Part shown: positions 33,376 to 46,015 of the stretch, piece by piece
Position numbering within the stretch: the stretch's first letter is position 1
How the letters are laid out: every line of letters starts with the position of its first letter
Assembly: GCA_035048815.1 (NCBI GenBank)
Contig: JAUCBN010000001.1
Span: forward strand, 15,825,001-15,889,000
DNA: 64,000 nt
Origin: Abelmoschus esculentus
Taxonomy: Eukaryota; Streptophyta; Magnoliopsida; Malvales; Malvaceae
Direction: 5' to 3'
The notes under the pieces: model-generated
The model's input: only the letters and a program-made list of their open reading frames with translations
Databases searched by the model: none
What the model was told of the DNA's origin: nothing
Made by a program: the position numbers and the translations under genes

Positions 33376-36300
33376 GTTTCACATTAATCTCTTCATTCTT
33401 TTGTAGATCATGAGTAAAGAAAAATTTTGGTGAGATGTGTTTTGTTTTATCACCCTTTATGTATCATTCCTTAAGTTGGGCGATACATGTTGTATTATCC
33501 TCATATAAGACTGTCGGAGAAAATTTTCGAGAGACTAAACCGCAATTTTCTCGAATATGTTGGGTTATAGACCTTAACCACACATATTCACTACTAGCCT
33601 CATGGATAGCTAAAATTTCAGCATGATTAGAAGAAGTGGCGGTAATAGTTTGTTTAATTGAATGCCAAGTGATGTACCACCGTATGTAAATACATAATCA
33701 GTCTGTGATCGAGCATTATGAGGATGAGATAAGTATCCTGCATCCGCAAAAACGACCAATTCTATTTTGGATATATTAGGAAAAAATAATCTCATATCTT
33801 TCGTACCTTGAAGATAACGAAACATGTGTTTAACCTCATTCTAGTTTCTTTGGGTTAGGCATGAGTTAAATCTTACCAACAAATTGACAGCGAATGGTAT
33901 GTCAGGTCGTGTGTGACTAGAAAGATACCTCAATGCACCAATAGCACTTAAGTATGGTACTTTTAGACCAAGAATGTCCTCATTCTTTTCTCGAAGACGG
34001 AATGGATCTTTGTTAACATCAAGTGACCTAACAACTATGGGGGTGCTCAACGGATGTGCATTATGCATGTAAAACCTCTTTAGTATTTTTTCTATGTATG
34101 TTGATTGATGCACATGGATTTCATCCTTTAAGTGTTCAATATGTAATCCAAGACAAAATCTTGTTTTTTCGAGATCTTTCATTTCAAATTTTTCTTTAAA
34201 TATTCTATTGTCAATGAGATCTCTTTAGGAGTTCCAATGACATTTAAATCATCAATATACACGACAATAATGACGAATTCAGAGCTAAACCTCTTAATAA
34301 AAATGTACAAGGAAATTGGATCATTCTTATAGCCTTCCGCTAATAAGTATTCACTGAGGCGATTATAGCACAGACGCCCAGATTGTTTTAATCCATAAAA
34401 GGATATATTCAATTTAATTGAATAATATTCTCAAGAACCTGAATTAACTGCTTCAGGCAGTTTAAATCCATCCGAGAGTTTCATATAAATATTATTATCA
34501 AGAGACCCATATAGATAGGTTGTAACAACATCCATTAAGCAGAAATAAAGTCTTTCTTTTACAGCCAGATTAATCAAAAATTGAAAGTTGTTGCATCCAT
34601 AACTAGGTATATGTTTCTTCATAATCAATTCCAGGTCTTTGTGAAAATCCTTGTGCAACCAAACGAGCTTTATATCTCATAATTTCCCCTTTTTCATTTC
34701 TCTTTCTCGCAAAGACCCATTTATACCCAATGGTTTTTACACCTTCTAGTGGATGGACTACAGGCCCAAAGACTTCTCTTTTTGAAAGAAATTTGAGTTT
34801 CGCTTCAATTGCCTCTTTCCATTTTGGCCAAGCATCTTTTTGCTTACATTGTCCAATTGACAATGATTCATGATCCACATTATCATCCAAAATCTCTAGT
34901 GCTATATTGTATGCAAAAGTACTACGAAAATCGGTTTTATTTGTTACCAGACATGACATAATTTATAGAGATCTCATCATTATCAGGTACCTAAGTCATG
35001 TCTAATGTCTCTGTTGGATACCTTTTAATCTCTTCTCAATATATTTCATGATTCGTTACTACACAACCGGACCATCATAAGATATAACTCATTTTATTTT
35101 TCGTGGAATCTTATCTTTGGAATCAACTAGTCTACCACGCTTCAAATGTGCGTTTGACTCATTAGCAACTAGAGTTTTTCCTTCTAGGACATCAATTTTA
35201 ATCGGAGCATTCACAGCTGGAATATGTGACTTAGTCACTCTTTTAGAGCCAACAAAAGCATCTGCAATTGATTTGCTAAATTTTACAAATAATTATCCTT
35301 TGAACTTCTAGATCACATTGTTGGATACTTGGATCAAAGTGAGCTAATGATAATTCATTCCAACTTAGTTCATTTCCTAGCTGTTTATTTTCTCCCTATA
35401 ATGTTGGGAAAACTGATTCATTAAAATGACTATCAGCAAATCAAGTTGTAAAGAAATTCCCTGTCAAAGGCTGAAGATATTTAATTATCAAAGGGGATTC
35501 AAATCCAACATATATTCCCAACCTTATTTGAGGACCCATCTTTGTGCGTTGTGGTGAAGCACTCGGAACATAAATCGCACACTCAAAAATTCTAAGATGG
35601 GAAATATTTGATTCTCGACCAAAAACCATTTATAATGGGTAGAAATTATGATAACTTACTGGCCTGATGTGAATTAGTGATACTGCATATAAAATGGCAT
35701 GTCCCCAAGCAGAAATTAGTAGTTTGTACTTCATCAATAACGGTCTTGCAATTAATTGAAGTCATTTGATAAATGATTCTGCAAGACCATTTTGTGTATG
35801 AACATGAGCTACAGGATGTTCAACACTAATTCCAATCGAAATGCAAAATTCTTCAAGTCTTAGAATTAAATTTACCAGCAAATGATAATTGAGCTCGTAG
35901 TTTTATAATTGAGCAAGTAACCTCGCAAATGCCAAGTTGCGGGTTGATAACAAGGATAAATTTGATCATCTAGTCAATGCATTAATTAAAACCATAAAAT
36001 ATCTAAATGGTACACAAGAAGGGTGTATGGGCCCACATATATCACCTTGCATCCATTCTAGAAAGTTAATAGATTCATAATCTATTTTAGCTGGTGATGA
36101 TTGAGTAATTAATTTGCCTTGTGAACAAACGTCACATAAAAAGGCATTACTTTGAAGAATCTCTCGATTCTTCAATGAGTGACCACATGAATTCTCAATA
36201 ATTCTTTGCATCATAATTGAATCGTGGTGGCCTAACCGGTCGTGCCAAATAGTAAAGTTATCAGTAAAATTATAGTTTACAATAGCATGTGCTTCAATTG

Positions 36301-36450
36301 CACCAATTCTTGTGTAGTACAATCTGGATGACAATGCATGTAATTTTTCTTGCACTATCTTATTACCTTGAGTTATACTCGTAATATAGAGATATTCAAA
36401 AATAATTCTTTCCAGAAATATCAAGAGCCGCAAACTCAATTTGCAATTTT
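33376..36450 (-). pseudogene. Copia polyprotein: integrase, RT, RNase H, broken
   Basis: Reading the minus strand from right to left on the map: GAG-pre-integrase (FTIWHDRLGHH, CDVCSQGKL) and the integrase core start (EWMQGDICGPIHPSC) at 36440-35966; integrase C-terminal part (FGRESNISHLRIFEC, IYVGFESP) at 35629-35441; RT at 34959-33841 (IGYKWVFARKRNEKGE, RYKARLVAQGFSQRPGIDYE, YLYGSLDNNIYMK, VYIDDLNVIG); RNase H at 33825-33610 (FADAGYLSHPHNARSQTDY). The YIDD box is kept. Frameshifts occur near 35960, 34640, 34430 and 34180, and the linker 35000-35440 is degenerate. No gag or zinc knuckle is visible upstream. Confidence 0.88.
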
Positions 36451-36457
36451 TCGTTGA

Positions 36458-36484
36458 TATATACAGACAGACAGACAGACAGAC

Positions 36485-36519
<35 letters not shown>

Positions 36520-36821
36520 CAGACAGACAAATAGACAGACAGACAGACAAAGATTTAATCCTACGTGGCGTTGTTAGTCTATCTATCTATCTATCTGTCT
36601 CTCTGTCTCTCTGTCTGTCTGTTTGTCTATCTCTCTGTCTCTCTGTCTCTCTGTCTATCTGTCTGTCTATCTATCTATTTATCTATCTATATCTGTTTAT
36701 CTGTCTGTCTATCTCTCTGTCTCTCTGTCTGTCTCTCTGTCTGTCTATCTATCTATCTATATCTGTTTATCTGTCTATCTATCTATCTCTCTATCTGTCT
36801 ATCTGTCTGTCTGTTTGTCTA

Positions 36822-36865
<44 letters not shown>

Positions 36866-36889
36866 TCTAGCTAGCTAGCTAGCTAGTAG
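36458..36889. repeat. Opposed tetranucleotide arrays (GACA/GATA)n and (TCTA/TCTG)n
   Basis: 36458-36548 is GACA/GATA. 36578-36868 is its complement type, TCTA/TCTG with TCTC interruptions. A (CTAG)n tail ends near 36886. A 30-bp sequence (ACAAAGATTTAATCC...) stands between the arrays (about 36547-36577) and again right after them (36890-36919). The arrays could pair into a long hairpin. Leu/Ser/Val/Cys-rich ORFs here are translation artefacts. They occupy the place of copia gag. Confidence 0.95.
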
Positions 36890-36919
36890 ACAAAGATTTA
36901 ATCCTACGTGACGTTGTTA

Positions 36920-37299
36920 AACCATTCCACAAGGTCCTTTAAAAAAAAGAACCTCCTTTGAGACCAGTAACCTCGCTGATCGGGATGTCCAGCCAATATA
37001 CTCGGATTAAATTATCAAAATAAATAACATATTATTAAACAAATGTATATAAAAAGAAATATTCATGGCATGATATAAACACAAAATAACATTAGACAAA
37101 ATAAGAATATACACATAAAAAATTGAACAAACCTATTTTTTTATAATCGTCATTGTATATATATTATTTTATAAATTAAAATATACAAGATGGAAAAAAA
37201 CAATAAAATTAAAATATACAAGATGGAAAAAAACATATCGGATAAATCTTTGAAGAAACTTAAAATAAAAATCTTCTGAGCAAACTCGTGCTGATAACG
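36920..37299. other. Non-coding part between copia 5' LTR and the arrays
   Basis: AT-rich. It holds a 33-bp tandem duplication near 37165-37228 (AAATATACAAGATGG twice). Minus strand GTTATCAGCACGAG beside the 5' LTR (37285-37299) is in the primer-site position, but I cannot assign it to a tRNA. No gag frame is recognisable. Confidence 0.55.
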
Positions 37300-37525
37300 T
37301 TTTGTGAATAAAATAAAGAATAAGAATAGATGAATAAAGATGAGAAAAAAGAAAAATTTTATTGTATTCTCAAAGGAGAGTTGTATACAATGGTTTCTTC
37401 AAAAGTTTATATTTATAGGCTAAGATGGAAACTCTAATTTCAATGGGTATTAAACCCTAATAATAAAGCCCATTAAATTTTCCTCTAATACATGAATATT
37501 CACCATAAATAAAATATTCTTAATA
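37300..37525 (-). repeat. Copia 5' LTR (226 bp)
   Basis: Partner of 31343-31570. The outer edge touches TTCTC (37526-37530). Confidence 0.82.
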
Positions 37526-37530
37526 TTCTC

Positions 37531-40290
37531 TTCTTTTTAAGTTGTATTTTTTTTTTATCGTGTGGGTCATTTAAGGTATCTTCCATATCAACTTTAAAAC
37601 TTGATAGCTAACATGATGGATAATAATTATGTGGTAAAAAATTTATGATAGGGTTAATATATTATTTCTTTTCCTTTAAACTATATCCGTTTTCTTAATT
37701 TGTCTTTTGAACTATTTTTGAATTTTATATCATTAACAAATTATCCTTAAACTATACAATTTTTCTCAAATTACCCTAAATGGGGGTGATTTAGTCTAAT
37801 TTCATAAAATTTAAGGACAAACTGAAAAAATACATATTTTAAGAGGGAAAGTGTATTAAAGCTTTATAATATTAAAATAGTTTATGTATATAACATAAAA
37901 AAATAGAAATGAAGTTCAATCAAAATTTTTTAAAATTTAATGACGATAATGAGTTAGTGTTTTAGTTGACGTATAAAAAATTTTAATTTTATAAAAAATT
38001 CTTTACCAGAGTTTAATGCAACGTTCATATTTATGTGATTACAAATGCTTCTAACTAGTACGAATTAATTTAAGAATATTAGACTTCACCTCAACACTGA
38101 AAGAAAATAGCTAACATTTGCGTTTAAAATTTTAGTTTGTGAAAAATTTATATCTTAGTATTGATTTCATAGAAATTTGACGCTTACCGCTTTAAATAAA
38201 ATTTTTAAAAGTAATAACATGACATGTTACGGTGTAATATAATATTATTTTTTAAAATAATTAAATTTAATTATTTATCTTAAAACAAAATTTAATTATT
38301 AAAATGAATTTTTGAGTCAAAACGTAAAATTTAAAGCTAAAATTAATGAAATCATAAATTTAAAATTTTGATTCTGTCAAGTTAGTTATTTTTTATATAT
38401 AAAAATATAAATTTAAAATTTTAATTCTGTCAAGTTAATCATCTCTTTTTTTATATAAAAAATATCTTGAAGCAAGATCTGATCATGATAAGTTACTTAA
38501 AGAACTTGTTAATTTTTTTAGAAATTTAAACATATATTAACACACGAAGTTTTTGAACTGATTTTAATAATTTTTGAGCCAAAACTCAAAATTTAAAATT
38601 AAAACTGATAAAATCATCTTTTATATATATATATATAGTAATAAGAACTGATCATGACAAGTTAATTTGAGAATTTATTTATTAAAAAAAGCTTAAAAGC
38701 ATGTATTAAAACTCGAAGGTTTTGAATTAAAATTTTTATTAACAATTAAAGGATTAAATAATTTTAAAAAAAATAATGAGAATTATTAGAAAGTTGGTAA
38801 GATTTCACGTTAGAGAGTTGTGATGTAACATATTTTCTAAAAATATTAATTCCTTCTTGAAAATATCTATCAATGAATTCAAGTATATTTATGCAAATTT
38901 AGTTTTTATTCTTAATGATTTGATTTGTATGGATTTTATGTTTATATTTATATTAAATATAATTTAGTTTTAATAAGTGTATTAGAGCCAAGTTATATTG
39001 AATCATTAAAGATTAATTGATATTTAAGCTTTACCATATTTTATTTTTATTTATCTTGCGATAACGTTTTATGATTTTATCGTTAAAGTTTATGTTATGT
39101 TACTTGACTAATTATTTGTGATTTAAATTTATTAAATGTTTTTATTTAATATTTTTTAATATATTAAAAAATTTCATATATTTAAAACAATGTTATAATA
39201 TTTAATATTTTTATTAATATATTATTTATAATTTTTAAGGTTATAGGATGAGATTGTATTTTCTTTGAGGTTGAGAGTTGATATTATTAATTTTATTATT
39301 TGATTTATAAATATTTTTACCTTAAAAAATTAGTAGGTCGATTTACTTTTATCATTGTTTTACTAGTTTTAGATATGTTTTATTATATGTTTTAATTTAT
39401 TTGAAAAATTTTCAAAAATAATAAAAAAAATTAAATATATCAAACTTTTAGTATTTTACAGTTCAATAAAAATTAAAAGGAATAACGTTATATAAAATAT
39501 AAAATATAAAATATATTTTAAAAATATTTAATATATTAATTATATTATAAAATATAAAAGTTTAATAGTTCTATAATTTTATGTACATATTTTTAAATTG
39601 AAAGTTTAATTGTTGAAAAAATATAATATGTTGGTAAATTTTATTTTCTATTAATCTTATATTCTTTCAATCAAACACTATAATCTTAAATCTTACTAAA
39701 TAAATCAAATAAAATATTATAAAATTAAAAGTAATGTATCAAATAATGTTATATTTTAATAATTATATTCTTAAAAGTAATATTATATTTTGTGAACTAA
39801 TAAAGTGAATCAATATTAATTATTAAATCTAGATCAGTTGGTGTAGTGCATCTGGCACAATATTTTCACTTAACATTTAATAATTTTTATTTTATTTAAA
39901 AATTATAATAAAATTAAAAGAAATAAAAATATTTTAAAAAAATTATAAATGTAATATACAATAAAACTATATTATATAATGCAGAAATAATATCTAACAA
40001 TTATAAAAATTGAATTATTAATATTGATAAAAAATTAATTAATTTAATTTATTATTTTATGGACGTAATTGGGTGTAAAATATATTTATACACTTAATTG
40101 AGGGGGTTTTAATATATTTTTTAACCAAATATTTACACGCTAATCAGTGTTAAGCGACGGTGCAGATGCACACATATTAACCTACGGAACTCTTCGAACT
40201 TGTCCTCACTGTTTGTTCGAATTACAATTATAACCTCAAGAATTCGATTTCTTAGCAATTTAAACAACCAACTCACCGGGAAAAGTTATT
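37531..40290. other. AT-rich intergenic DNA upstream of SmD3
   Basis: No gene is seen. 38290-38760 holds degenerate tandem copies (for example GATCATGATAAGTTA near 38484 and GATCATGACAAGTTA near 38648). 39100-39790 resembles 56440-56940 in the same orientation, so it is a dispersed repeat. A tRNA-A-box-like word lies near 39835. Confidence 0.5.
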
Positions 40291-40373
40291 CCTCTCAAAG
40301 CTAGGGTTTTCGATTCGTGCGAAAGCAGATCGAACGAGCGAGAGAGAAAGAAAGGTGAAAGGAAAAAGATACA
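40291..40373 (+). promoter_or_regulatory. SmD3 proximal promoter/5' leader with telo-box
   Basis: TAGGGTTT (40302-40309, complement AAACCCTA) is a telo-box, common near the start of plant genes for ribosomal and RNA-processing proteins. A GA-rich leader (about 40333-40372) runs to the ATG, whose context is ACAATGAG. No clear TATA box is seen at the expected distance. Confidence 0.5.
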
Positions 40374-41649
40374 ATGAGCCGGAGCTTGGGGATACCAGTG
40401 AAGCTACTACACGAGGCGTCGGGCCACATAGTAACGGTGGAGCTTAAGAGCGGGGAGCTTTACAGAGGAGGCATGATCGAGTGCGAGGATAACTGGAATT
40501 GCCAGCTAGAGAACATCACTTTCACCGCTAAAGTATCTCTCTTCCTCATTTTACCTCTTTTCTTTAGTTATTCAGCAATGAGCTTGATTTATTAATCTTA
40601 GTTTGGATCTGAGGAATTTAGGGTTTATGCTCAGTTAGTGATGAACCTTAAAATGCTCAAGTATTTGATGCTAGATTTAGGCATTGCTTGCGGGTACTCT
40701 GGACTTAAGTTTATAAGGGGGTTAAGATAGAGATTCTAGGGTTTGAAAATTTAGGATGTTTCTTAGCATTCTCTCACTTCTATATCTGAGTTTGCTCGTG
40801 GATTTTTATATCAACTGTTGTGTGGTTATATTTAGGTTATAATACAAATGTTGGGTTGTTGCCTTTATTTAACGAAGCATTTCAGTTCATGGTTTCTTGC
40901 ATCATTGTTCTTTAACAGGACTAATTAAAAGTTGATTAAGTGAAATGAGAATTTAATAGAATCATAGTTCTTTCTCAGAAAGTCATTGAGATTTGTGTGC
41001 ATATTTTCCCCCCTTTTCAGAAGTAGATATATTATCAAAAGCTTGTTGTTATTCACTTTGGTTTAAGGTTCTTCTTGTCTTGGCTTCAGGATGGAAAGGT
41101 GTCACAGCTCGAGCATGTTTTCATTCGAGGCAGTAAAGTCTGGTATCATGTCTATCTCTCCCCCTCATTCGACCATGTCTTCTTGTCTTTTATATGCAGC
41201 ATCTGCAGTTATATTCAAATCAGGCTTATGGTCATATTTTGACAGGTTTATGGTCATACCTGACATGTTAAAGAATGCTCCCATGTTCAAACGCCTAGAT
41301 GCAAAAATTAAGGTACATATCTACTCTCAAGTTATCACTTCTCTTACATTATGCACTTGTTAGCTGATTTCTGATTTTGTTTCTTAACATTTTCAAGGGT
41401 AAGAGCTCATCTCTAGGAGTGGGCAGAGGTAGAGCTGTTGCAATGCGAGCCAAAGTAAGTTTACCTATCCAGTAATTAAGTCTGAACCCATAATTCATGT
41501 TTTTCTTTGCTTATCTGATTATAAATTTTCTTGTCTTGTAAGGTTCATTTCCCAAATTTCTGATTCCATTTCTTTTTGGTTTACAGGCTCAGACTGCTGG
41601 CCGTGGCACAGCAGGCGGCAGAGGTGTTGCGCCGTCTGTTCGAAGGTAA
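40374..41649 (+). CDS. SmD3: Small nuclear ribonucleoprotein SmD3, five exons
   Basis: Core Sm-ring protein of U1, U2, U4 and U5 snRNPs, acting in pre-mRNA splicing in the nucleus; it binds the snRNA Sm site with SmB and the other Sm proteins. Exons: 40374-40532, 41090-41142, 41246-41312, 41398-41454, 41587-41649; all introns are GT-AG. The product is 132 residues, the usual plant length. The Sm1 motif lies in the first exon (VKLLHEASGHIVTVELKSGE, then RGGMIECEDNWNCQLENI). Sm2 lies at about residues 64-75 (VFIRGSKV-W-FMVIPDMLK). The tail is GRGRA...AGRGTAGGRGVAPSVRR, a target type for Arg methylation. Exon 2 ends TG before gtatca, so codon 71 is TGG (Trp), where SmD3 proteins have Arg (AGG expected, which would also restore the usual AG|gt donor). 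Everything else looks functional. Confidence 0.95.
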
Positions 41650-42120
41650 TCTTGTATTAGCGAATGGTTTCTAGACTCTTCTGTGTAGATCAGCATTGCT
41701 CATTATAGGGCTCCCACCTGAGAAATTATGTGTTTAGTGATCAAAGCTTGTCCTCACATTTGATGTAAAAGGATGTATAATTTTGTTGAAGAAATTTGAA
41801 ATGCTAAAATGATCTTATTGTTTCTACTGTTTTTTTCTCTTACCGAGTCTGGGGACATTAGAAATAATGCACCCCTGATCTAAGAACCCGTTTCTTTTTG
41901 TTCCTGCATTACTGTTTGTGTGTATGTTGCTTTGAATTTGTTTTAAAATTACCCTTGAGTGATACTTTAGTTTGACAAAAATGAACGTGGAGGATATGAT
42001 GAAAAATTGAAGACGTTCCTATCAAACAAATTGAATCATCTGAAGCAGCAACTTCCATGACAAAAGTCTTTTAGATTAGTATTCTCCGGCCATTTTATAT
42101 TTTATTTATTGGACACTAAA
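41650..42120 (+). other. SmD3 3' UTR and downstream sequence
   Basis: The UTR probably ends within about 41650-41870; no single poly(A) signal stands out. A short coding-like stretch at 41970-42060 (FDKNERGGYDEKLKTFLSNK, then a stop) follows an AG and does not belong to SmD3. I cannot assign it. Confidence 0.4.
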
Positions 42121-42239
42121 AAATGTAATCTAGGCAATTTTTACGGTTACACGAACTTTTCAACATTCTCCCTTAAGCTGACGGTCTGTTGTCCATATTT
42201 TTTTGGGGTCAAAAGCAATATGAAACAATTAGCTCTTTT

Positions 42240-42810
42240 AGGTTTCGTTTGGTAGAGTCGTTGGAAAATTGAGTTAGGTAAAGAACAAGAACAATTTTAG
42301 AGAAGCAGTAAATTTTAGCTTCTCCAACAGTTATGTTTGGGGATAAATTTGGTGGGGAAACAAGTAGAAAAAAACAACAGATGTAAATTATCTACATTTT
42401 AATCATATTTTCATTAGTGTTTTTATTTTAAATTAATAGGTTTAGGGTTTAGGATTTAAAATTAAGGGATTATGGTTAGATTTAGGATTTAGAATATAAA
42501 AAATTAGTATTAGAGTTTAAAATTTAATATTTTAATATTTTTTAATAAGAGATAACATTAGGAGACAATAGGTTTTTACTTAAAAAAAACTCTCAAAGCT
42601 ACGTTGGACGGAGTGTTAAATAATAATTTTGAGTATAATTATTTTCTTACATTATATTTGTTTATATATCTTTAAAAATAATTTTAAAATAAATATTTTA
42701 TTTAAAAAGTTATATTTTAACAATAATATTATATATTATTATTTAAAATTAAATAATAAATATATATATTTTCAGTATATTTTTTGAAACTAACACAAAA
42801 CTAACCCAAT
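42240..42810. other. AT-rich spacer, no gene seen
   Basis: Low-complexity AT-rich DNA. TTTCGTTTGGTAGAGTCG at 42243 recalls ends of small non-coding plant transposons, but no matching terminal repeat was found. Confidence 0.35.
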
Positions 42811-42819
42811 GTGTTGAGC

Positions 42820-44849
42820 TTTTGACGTTTTACAACTAGGTACGTAAAAAAGTTGATTCGACCTGAAAACTTAATAGAAACTAATTTAAGTCAGAATCTA
42901 GAGGATATAATGAACCAAACCTAATAGGTATCCAACTGTTATTGACCCAAACCCGATTTGGACTTGTTACTGTTGTAACAAAACCTGATATGTATCTAAC
43001 TGTTATTGACCAAAACCCGATTTGGACTCGTTATTGTTGTAACCGAACCTGACTTGCATCCGATCGAGAATGACCCGAATTCGATTTGAACCTGTTATTG
43101 TGGACGCGAAACTCGAACTACATTCGATTGAAATGAACCCAAACCCGAGTTCGACCTGATAAATAACTGATATTATCCGACTGAATTAAACCGAAACCTG
43201 ATTTTACCCGACCTGTTTTAAATCTGACCTGATAATTGACCCGACTTGTTTTGAACCTGACCTGTTACTATATAAACTAATATTTATAAGATTTAATATT
43301 TATATGACATGTAATTAAAGATATTTGTAAATCGATGAATTTAAAATATTGACAAATATAATTAAGCTTAAAAAACTTAGAATTGAGGATGAACATAAAT
43401 AATTAATTTAGGGATTAATATTTAAATTTAGTATTATATATTTAATTTATTATTTTATTTAGTTTTAGTGTACTTAATTTTAAATTAATATTTTATTAAA
43501 AATTATAATTATAATTATAATTATAATTATAATTTTAAATTAATATTTAAATTATTATAATTATAATAAAATTAATATTTAATTAAAATATTAATGTCAC
43601 AATGTGTATAATTATGTATTCATATTCGTATTAAATTTTTGGGTATAATTATATTTTATCAAATTTTATTATATATTATATTAATAATATATTCAATTAG
43701 GATTAACTTGTTAACTTAGGGTTTAATCAGGTTAAATCAACGTCTAAAAAGCATAAACTACGAACATAATTAAAAGAATTCTAAAATTAAATATAGATTT
43801 TCATTAAATTAATCTAAATTATAACTTAATTAAATTAAACCAATACAATTAATAAAAAATAATTAATAAAGAAAAAGGAAAAATGATAAAATTTTGGAGG
43901 GAAATAAACTATCAATTTTTTAAGTTTTAAATTAAGTTATGTTATAAAAAAATTTGGAGGAAATTAAAAATAAACTTTGATGACTATATAAAAAAAAGAG
44001 AAAATAAAATTTTAAAAAAATTATAATACATAAAAAAATTTAGAGAAACATTGTTATTATTATTTAAATATATATTAAAGCATATATTATTATAAACTAT
44101 ATAATAAAGTATATATTGGAGGAATTTTAATATATTAAAGCATATATAATATTTAAGTATGTACTATTGCTATATTCTATATTCATATACATTAATATAT
44201 ATACGTTAAAGTATATATTGTATACATATAATATATACATATATTTTAATATACATATGTATTAAGTATATATATATATATATTAAAGTATACAATAAAG
44301 TAGTTAATGTATACTTATTTAAGTATACATATACATACATATATATTAAAGTATGCATCTATATAATATACATATATATTAATAAATATTATATTTAAAT
44401 ATATACATATATGTATATTATACATACAGAACATAGTAAAGTATATCATATAATTTATATACATAAGTATAATATATTAATAAATATTATATATATAATG
44501 TATTATACATCTAATATATTAATATATGTATATATTAATGTATTATACATATACATACATACTTATATATTCTATATATCTATGTGTTATATACATTATT
44601 ATGTATACATTAAAGTTTACATATTAAAATATACATTTATATATATAATATACATCTATATATTATATATTCTATATATACATCTATAAGTACACTTATA
44701 TAACTATATAAGTATACATATATATTCTGTATATAATATACATTCTATAAAATATATATGCATATAATATATATATTCTATATGTATATAATATATATGT
44801 ATATATTCTATATTCTATAATATATATAATATATATGTATTATAGTATG

Positions 44850-44886
<37 letters not shown>

Positions 44887-46015
44887 CGTATATACATCTA
44901 TATTCTAATTTCTTTATATAGTATATATTCTATCTAAAATATATATGTACATTAAAGTATATTATATAAATATATTGTATATTATATATGTATAATATAT
45001 TAAATTATATTATAATACACACTAAAATTAAATTATATTTTTATTCATATTAGTCCTAAAAATTTAGATTTTCATCGAATTTTATGATTATTAATTTATA
45101 ATTTTATAATTTAGTTCAATATTTTAGATATGATCCATTGGATGATCTTTTTGTTCATTCTAGTCTATACAACTTTATTTTAATTCTAAATTGATTATTA
45201 TTTATTTTTGTAATTTAGTCTAGTGTTTTTAATAAGATGATATTTTAATCATATTTTTTAAATTTAAAACTTAAATTTATTCCTTATTAATTTTCATTCT
45301 TTATAATTTAGTACAATGTTTATTCTTTTTAGTCCCTAAAACTTTATTTTTAGTTGAAATTGAATTCATTTTTTTGGGTAATTTAGTTTAATATTTATTA
45401 TTTTAATTTTATATTTTAAAATTATAGTCTCTAAAACTTTGTTCTTATTCCAAATTGACCCATATTCATTTTTTCGTAATTCAGTCTAGTATTTTTAATG
45501 TCATGATATTTTTATTTGTCTTCAAAATTTGAATTTATTAATTTTTATTTTTATAATTTATTCCAATTTTTAAGATATAAATTATTTGATAATATTTTTG
45601 TTTAGTCTAGTGCATAATATTTATTTTTAATGTGATTTATGTTAGTGAAAGACGCTAGATGTTAAATAGTTAATTTGAAATGAACGATCAACCCAAAGTC
45701 TATCGACTATTTGTACCAAATTCAAACTTAACATAAATTCAAAACCCAAATTAACCTAACCTGAAATAAACCCGACCTGAAATGCAACCAAATTGAAATA
45801 AATTCGACCTAAAATAAATATGCCAATTATCTGATTTTTATCCAAACTATTTGAACATGACATGAAATGAACCCGAGCTGAAATTGATCTGCACCCGATC
45901 CAAATCGAGTTAAAAAATTAAATTAACTTAAAATAACATGTATCTAATATTACCCAACCTAACAATAACCGATCTAAAACCCATCTAATTAACTATTTTT
46001 ACTTCCCTAGATACA
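42820..46015. repeat. Non-coding repeat family, copy 1 (ACCCGACCTG-rich ends, TA-rich core)
   Basis: 42850-43260 and 45660-46000 are rich in degenerate ACCCGACCTGAA-like words. 43500-43540 is (AATTAT)n. 44080-45000 is (TA)/TATATTAAAG-rich. 45540-46015 is the reverse complement of 56960-58680 after the solo LTR there is removed (shared AAAGACGCTAGATG / CTATCGACTATT landmarks). No ORF is credible. The family is unknown to me and may be a large non-autonomous element. Confidence 0.6.

Larger units (their letters stand above)
31338..37530 (-). mobile_element. Ty1/copia element, minus strand, with 5-bp duplication
   Basis: LTRs 31343-31570 (3' LTR) and 37300-37525 (5' LTR) enclose copia-order domains (integrase before RT) on the minus strand. 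TTCTC at 31338-31342 and 37526-37530 is the likely target duplication. A minus-strand polypurine tract, CAAGGGGGAA, lies at 31571-31580. The element is broken by a solo LTR (31904-33370), has lost gag and carries a long microsatellite block, so it cannot move by itself. Confidence 0.88.

Noticed and set aside
36565..36874. Long Leu/Ser/Val/Cys-rich ORFs on both strands
   Set aside because: They are translations of tetranucleotide repeats, present in several frames; no gene.
39830..39870. A-box-like word GATCAGTTGGTGTAGTGCATC suggesting a tRNA or SINE
   Set aside because: There is no B box at the right distance and no cloverleaf; a B-box-like GGTTCAAGCAT at 59328 is equally isolated.
41091..41363. 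ORF of 90 residues inside SmD3
   Set aside because: It starts in exon 2 in another frame and reads through introns 2 and 3; the spliced SmD3 frame explains this region better.
44411..44689. Tyr/Ile-rich ORF
   Set aside because: Translation of a TA-rich tract; no complexity.
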